In this document: piece after piece, positions 5,870 through 8,926 of the stretch
How the letters are laid out: each line of letters starts with the position of its first letter
Position numbering within the stretch: the stretch's first letter is position 1
Source of the DNA: Streptococcaceae bacterium
Lineage (GTDB): Bacteria > Bacillota > Bacilli > Lactobacillales > Streptococcaceae
Reading direction: 5' to 3'
DNA: 8,926 nt
Assembly: GCA_031279745.1 (NCBI GenBank)
Contig: JAITHN010000128.1
Span: forward strand, 1-8,926
The notes under the pieces: generated by a model
What the model was told of the DNA's origin: nothing
The model's input: only the letters and a program-made list of their open reading frames with translations
Database searches by the model: none
Made by a program: the position numbers and the translations under genes

Positions 5870-5871
5870 AT
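5863..5871 (+). promoter_or_regulatory. Extended -10 promoter for tex
   Basis: TGATAAAAT is an extended -10 with five of six consensus bases in TAAAAT (5866-5871). The predicted transcription start, near 5878, lies 19 bases before the ATG and just ahead of the GGAGG at 5881-5885. The -35 position (5843-5848) reads CACAAG, which is poor. Confidence 0.55.
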
Positions 5872-5896
5872 ACGAATATTGGAGGTTTTTTTAATA

Positions 5897-8080
5897 ATGA
5901 ATGAAGAAATTCTTAAGAAAGCAACGACTTTTTTTCCGAACTTGAAAAAAGGTCAAATACTGAAAACATTGGAGTTATTGGAAGAGGGAAACACCATTCC
6001 ATTTATCGCCAGATATAGAAAAGAAGTGACTGGAAGTCTTGACGAGGTACAGATAAAAGAAATTCAGGATAAAGTCAATGAACTCGAAAAACTTCAATCC
6101 AGAAAAGAAAGTGTACTCAAAACGATTGAGGAACAGGGAAAATTAACAGAAGAACTGAAAAAATCCATTCTTACGGCAGACAAATTGCAAACGGTCGAAG
6201 ATTTGTACCTGCCTTATAAACAAAAGAAGCGTACAAAAGCAACGATTGCAAAAGAAAATGGCTTAGAACCACTTGCTAAATTCATCTGGAAATATCCGGG
6301 GGATGATGAAGTTATGGAAAAAATCCAAAGCTTTATAAACCCTGAAAACGAACTCGAGACGGAGGAAGACGTGCGGAATGGAGTGCACGAGATTCTAGCC
6401 GAGGAAGTCGGGGAGAATGCAAAAATTCGTGAATGGCTTAGGAATTTCATTCAAAAAAATGCGTTTATGACGGCTCAGATCAAAAATGGCGAGAAAGATG
6501 CTTCGAAAGTATTTGAAATGTACTACGACTTCTCGGAAAAACTAGGGAAGCTTCAAAATCACCGCGTGCTTGCCATGAATCGCGGGGAAAAAGAGGGTGT
6601 GTTGAAAGTCTCGTTGGAGTACGATGTTGAGCGAGTTTTCGCCTATTTCTATAGCATTTGTTTCAAATACCAGCCTTTGAATTTTGCGATGAGTATGGTT
6701 GAAAAAGCCTATAAAGATGCCTATAAGAGATTTTTGAAACCTAGTGTTGAGAAAGAAATTCGTAATTTTTTGAAAGAACAAGCCGAAGCTTCTGCTATTG
6801 AAGTATTTGGAGAAAACTTGAAAAATCTGTTGCTTCAACCTACCTTAAAAGGAAAGGTGGTATTAGGATTTGACCCGGCTTATAGAACGGGTGCCAAATT
6901 AGCCATTGTAGATGCATTGGGACGTGTCTTAGATATTTCAGTCATCTATCCCGTGAAGCCTGCCAACATCAAGCAGATTGAGGAGGCGAAAAAAGAGTTT
7001 GTCCGCCTGATAGAAACATATAAGGTAGATGTAATTGCGATTGGAAATGGGACGGCGAGCCGCGAGAGCGAAGCTTTTGTGGCGGAGTGTTTGAAAATGA
7101 CAAAGACAAACGCAAGTTTCACCATTGTCAATGAAGCAGGTGCAAGTGTCTATTCTGCAAGTGAGCTTGCAAGAAGTGAGTTTCCGGATTTGACTGTAGA
7201 AAAACGATCAGCGATTTCTATTGCAAGAAGACTGCAAGATCCACTCGCTGAGTTGATTAAAATCGACCCGAAATCCGTTGGGGTAGGACAGTATCAGCAT
7301 GATGTCAATCAGAAGAAGTTGGAAGAAGAACTTGATTTTACAGTCGAAATGGTTGTAAACAAAGTGGGAGTAGATGTGAATACAGCAAGTCCTCAACTCT
7401 TAGAACATATTTCTGGATTGAATAAAACGATTGCAGGAAATATTGAAAAATTCCGTCATGAGTTTGGGGGATTTGCGAGTCGAACTGGATTGAAAAAAGT
7501 TCCTCGCTTAGGACCAAAAGCATATGAACAAGCGATTGGTTTTTTACGTGTAATGGATGGGAAAAATCCTCTAGATAGTACACGAATTCATCCGGAAATG
7601 TATCCTGCAGCGAAGTCTTTGTTGGAAAGTTTGGGGATTTCCTTGAAGGATGTTTCCAATGTAGAAAAACTAAAACCGCTAAAAACCATTGATTTCGAAT
7701 CTGTCGCTAACAAATTGGGCGTAGGGGTTTTGACATTGAAAGATATCGTAGATGACTTGCTGACACCTGGACGAGATGTTCGCGACCAGATGCCTGAAGT
7801 GATTTTAAGAAGTGATGTTTTGAAAATGGAAGATCTCAAAGTCGGGATGAAGCTAAAAGGAACGGTTAGAAACGTTGTGGACTTCGGTGCATTTGTCGAC
7901 ATTGGGGTGAAGCAAGACGGCTTAGTACATTTGTCTAAGATGGTAAAAAAATATATCGAACATCCGAAAGAAGTAGTCGCCATTGGAGATGTTGTTGAAG
8001 TATGGGTGGACGCCATTGATGAGGCGAAGTCTCGAATTAGCCTAAGCATGTTAGAAAAAGCGAAGCATAAGGAGGAGTGA
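5897..8080 (+). CDS. tex: Tex family RNA-binding transcription accessory protein
   Basis: A 727-residue Tex protein (B. subtilis YdcI type), close to the usual length. Tex is a nucleic-acid-binding protein linked to transcription, related to eukaryotic Spt6; its exact role in Firmicutes is not settled. Domains in order: helical Tex N-terminal region with GNTIPFIARYRKEVTG (about 31-46); YqgF/RNase H-like fold with GFDPAYRTG (about 324-332) and AIGNGTASRESE (about 380-391); helix-hairpin-helix region starting VGVDVNTASPQLLEHISGLN (about 488-507); C-terminal S1 RNA-binding domain with GTVRNVVDFGAFVDIG (about 653-668). The ATG at 5897 has GGAGG 11 bases upstream; a TTG at 5879 would include the ribosome site in the coding region, so it is rejected. 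The SprT-like gene follows at once. Confidence 0.96.
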   Translation: MNEEILKKATTFFPNLKKGQILKTLELLEEGNTIPFIARYRKEVTGSLDEVQIKEIQDKVNELEKLQSRKESVLKTIEEQGKLTEELKKSILTADKLQTVEDLYLPYKQKKRTKATIAKENGLEPLAKFIWKYPGDDEVMEKIQSFINPENELETEEDVRNGVHEILAEEVGENAKIREWLRNFIQKNAFMTAQIKNGEKDASKVFEMYYDFSEKLGKLQNHRVLAMNRGEKEGVLKVSLEYDVERVFAYFYSICFKYQPLNFAMSMVEKAYKDAYKRFLKPSVEKEIRNFLKEQAEASAIEVFGENLKNLLLQPTLKGKVVLGFDPAYRTGAKLAIVDALGRVLDISVIYPVKPANIKQIEEAKKEFVRLIETYKVDVIAIGNGTASRESEAFVAECLKMTKTNASFTIVNEAGASVYSASELARSEFPDLTVEKRSAISIARRLQDPLAELIKIDPKSVGVGQYQHDVNQKKLEEELDFTVEMVVNKVGVDVNTASPQLLEHISGLNKTIAGNIEKFRHEFGGFASRTGLKKVPRLGPKAYEQAIGFLRVMDGKNPLDSTRIHPEMYPAAKSLLESLGISLKDVSNVEKLKPLKTIDFESVANKLGVGVLTLKDIVDDLLTPGRDVRDQMPEVILRSDVLKMEDLKVGMKLKGTVRNVVDFGAFVDIGVKQDGLVHLSKMVKKYIEHPKEVVAIGDVVEVWVDAIDEAKSRISLSMLEKAKHKEE

Positions 8081-8085
8081 GTGCT

Positions 8086-8520
8086 TTGACCGAAAAAGAA
8101 TTGCAACATTTGGTTGAAAAAATAAGCCTAGAATCTTTTTCCAAAAAATTCGCTCATTCAGCCGTATGGAATAGACGACTCAGGTCGACTGGAGGGCGTT
8201 ATCTCTTAAAAAATCATGCACTGGAGTTTAATCCATCCGTCCTTCAGTTTCTAGGGCTGACAGAGCTCGAAAAGATTATCAAACATGAGCTCTGTCACTA
8301 TCATCTCCATCTTGAGAGGCGTGGCTATAAGCATAGTGATGCCGACTTCAAAAAGCTGTTGACCAAGGTAGGGGGAAGCCGCTACACCCCTCAAATGAAG
8401 AAAGCCCAGCACAACTATGAATGTTCCTCTTGTGGGCAACAATATGCAAGAATGCGGCGCCTCAATACAAATCGCTTTGGATGCGGGAAATGTAGGGGGA
8501 AACTCGTACTTTTGTCATAA
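8086..8520 (+). CDS. SprT-like zinc protein, YdcK type
   Basis: A 144-residue SprT-like protein. The HExxH-type metal site is HELCHYH (residues 67-73: His67, Glu68, His71), with His83 in YKHSDADFKKL as the likely third ligand. A C-terminal zinc ribbon has CSSC (113-116) and CGKC (133-136). The family is related to the Spartan/SprT metalloproteases; activity of the small bacterial members is not established. The start is taken as TTG 8086, which gives the family-like N terminus MTEKELQHLVEKISLESF and leaves 10 bases after GGAGG (8071-8075). GTG 8077 is in frame but only 1 base from that site. The gene starts within 6 bases of the tex stop, so the two form an operon, as tex and ydcK do in related bacteria. 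Confidence 0.92.
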   Translation: MTEKELQHLVEKISLESFSKKFAHSAVWNRRLRSTGGRYLLKNHALEFNPSVLQFLGLTELEKIIKHELCHYHLHLERRGYKHSDADFKKLLTKVGGSRYTPQMKKAQHNYECSSCGQQYARMRRLNTNRFGCGKCRGKLVLLS

Positions 8521-8533
8521 GATTTGCTAAATT

Positions 8534-8561
8534 TCCCTCTTTGTTGGAAAATTAAGAGGGA
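8534..8561 (+). promoter_or_regulatory. Hairpin overlapping the ribosome site of the oxidoreductase gene
   Basis: TCCCTCTT (8534-8541) pairs with AAGAGGGA (8554-8561) around a 12-base loop, and two further G-U pairs could extend it to 8563. The right arm contains most of GAGGGAGG (8556-8563), the ribosome site for the gene at 8572. There is no T tract, so this is not a terminator. It could limit translation of the downstream gene. Confidence 0.6.
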
Positions 8562-8571
8562 GGATGAAACT

Positions 8572-8926
8572 ATGAAATTAAGGTATGGGATTTTATCAAC
8601 AGCCAATGTGGCGCCGAGAGTCATTGACGCAATTCGACAAGAAGGCACTGGTGAAGTGATTGCAATAGCCTCCCGTGAGATTTCCAAAGCGATTCAATTT
8701 GCAGAAGAGCATAGAATCCACAAAGCATATGGAAGCTATGAAGTATTGTTTCTAGATTCAGATGTTGACATTGTTTATATTCCAACGGTGAATCAAGCGC
8801 ATTTCCAAAACGCAAAAGATGCACTCGAGCATGGAAAACATGTGTTGGTAGAAAAACCGTTTACGTTAAAATTAAGTGAATCAGAAAAACTTTTTCAACT
8901 TGCAAAAGAGAAAAAGCGATTTATTA
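8572..8926 (+). CDS. Gfo/Idh/MocA family oxidoreductase, N-terminal part (cut by window end)
   Basis: The first 118 residues of an NAD(P)-dependent sugar or sugar-derivative dehydrogenase of the Gfo/Idh/MocA family; the rest lies beyond the window. The Rossmann fold opens with LRYGILSTANVAPRVIDAI. The dinucleotide loop reads GILSTANVA rather than GxGxxG, as in the subgroup with GILGTA-type starts. Further blocks are VIAIASRE (29-36), the AYGSYEVLF (52-60) and DIVYIPTVNQAH (66-77) segments, and the catalytic-lysine motif EKP (94-96). Substrate cannot be told from this part. ATG 8572 has GGGAGG (8558-8563) 8 bases upstream. An ATG at 8564 meets a stop after two codons. Gap to the SprT-like gene is 51 bases, so it may be read from the tex transcript. 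Confidence 0.9.
   Translation, partial: MKLRYGILSTANVAPRVIDAIRQEGTGEVIAIASREISKAIQFAEEHRIHKAYGSYEVLFLDSDVDIVYIPTVNQAHFQNAKDALEHGKHVLVEKPFTLKLSESEKLFQLAKEKKRFI

Noticed and set aside
5879..5896. Upstream TTG start adding six residues to Tex
   Set aside because: Those codons contain the GGAGG ribosome site itself and have none of their own.
7588..8109. 173-codon open frame on the minus strand opposite the end of tex
   Set aside because: It is antisense to the conserved S1 and HhH region of tex, is Ser/Thr-rich in the manner of shadow frames, and has no recognisable domain or ribosome site.

Overview
The window looks like ordinary chromosome from a low-GC Gram-positive bacterium of the order Lactobacillales. 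Evidence: the efp - asp23/yqhY - nusB cluster typical of streptococci and enterococci, a short class I phosphotransacetylase next to ung, tex followed by a SprT-like gene, strong AGGAGG ribosome sites, two TTG starts and many intrinsic terminators. The genus cannot be fixed from this sequence; Enterococcaceae, Streptococcaceae or Carnobacteriaceae would all fit.

Layout. 1-1243 (+): the last codons of efp, then an Asp23/YqhY-family gene overlapping nusB, closed by a terminator. The NusB is unusually long, with about 95 extra residues inserted near its N terminus. 1263-3041 (+): ung (TTG start) and pta; pta has its own -10-like element. 3042-3334 has no gene. It holds a long imperfect hairpin (3063-3135), a strong terminator (3181-3220) and a short palindrome before the next gene. 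3335-3745 (+): a PsiE-family membrane protein, which shares a bidirectional terminator with the convergent cluster to its right.

3830-5807 (-): a small charged protein of unknown function, then, beyond a UUCG-loop terminator, an ArsP_1/UPF0718 permease with a histidine-rich loop. The permease is tightly coupled to its partner of the TIGR03943/DUF1980 type. This pair is the least understood system in the window and may handle a metal or metalloid. 5897-8520 (+): tex and a SprT-like zinc protein, transcribed divergently from the small gene. The 89-base gap between them holds two mirror-image extended -10 promoters built on a perfect 10-bp inverted repeat. 8572-8926 (+): the start of a Gfo/Idh/MocA oxidoreductase, cut by the window edge, whose ribosome site lies in a hairpin.

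Most genes are housekeeping: translation and transcription factors, DNA repair and acetate metabolism. I see no insertion sequence, prophage, CRISPR array, tRNA or rRNA. The points of interest are the enlarged NusB, the permease pair, the structured RNA after pta, the mirrored divergent promoters, and terminators or hairpins that directly abut the ribosome site of the next gene.
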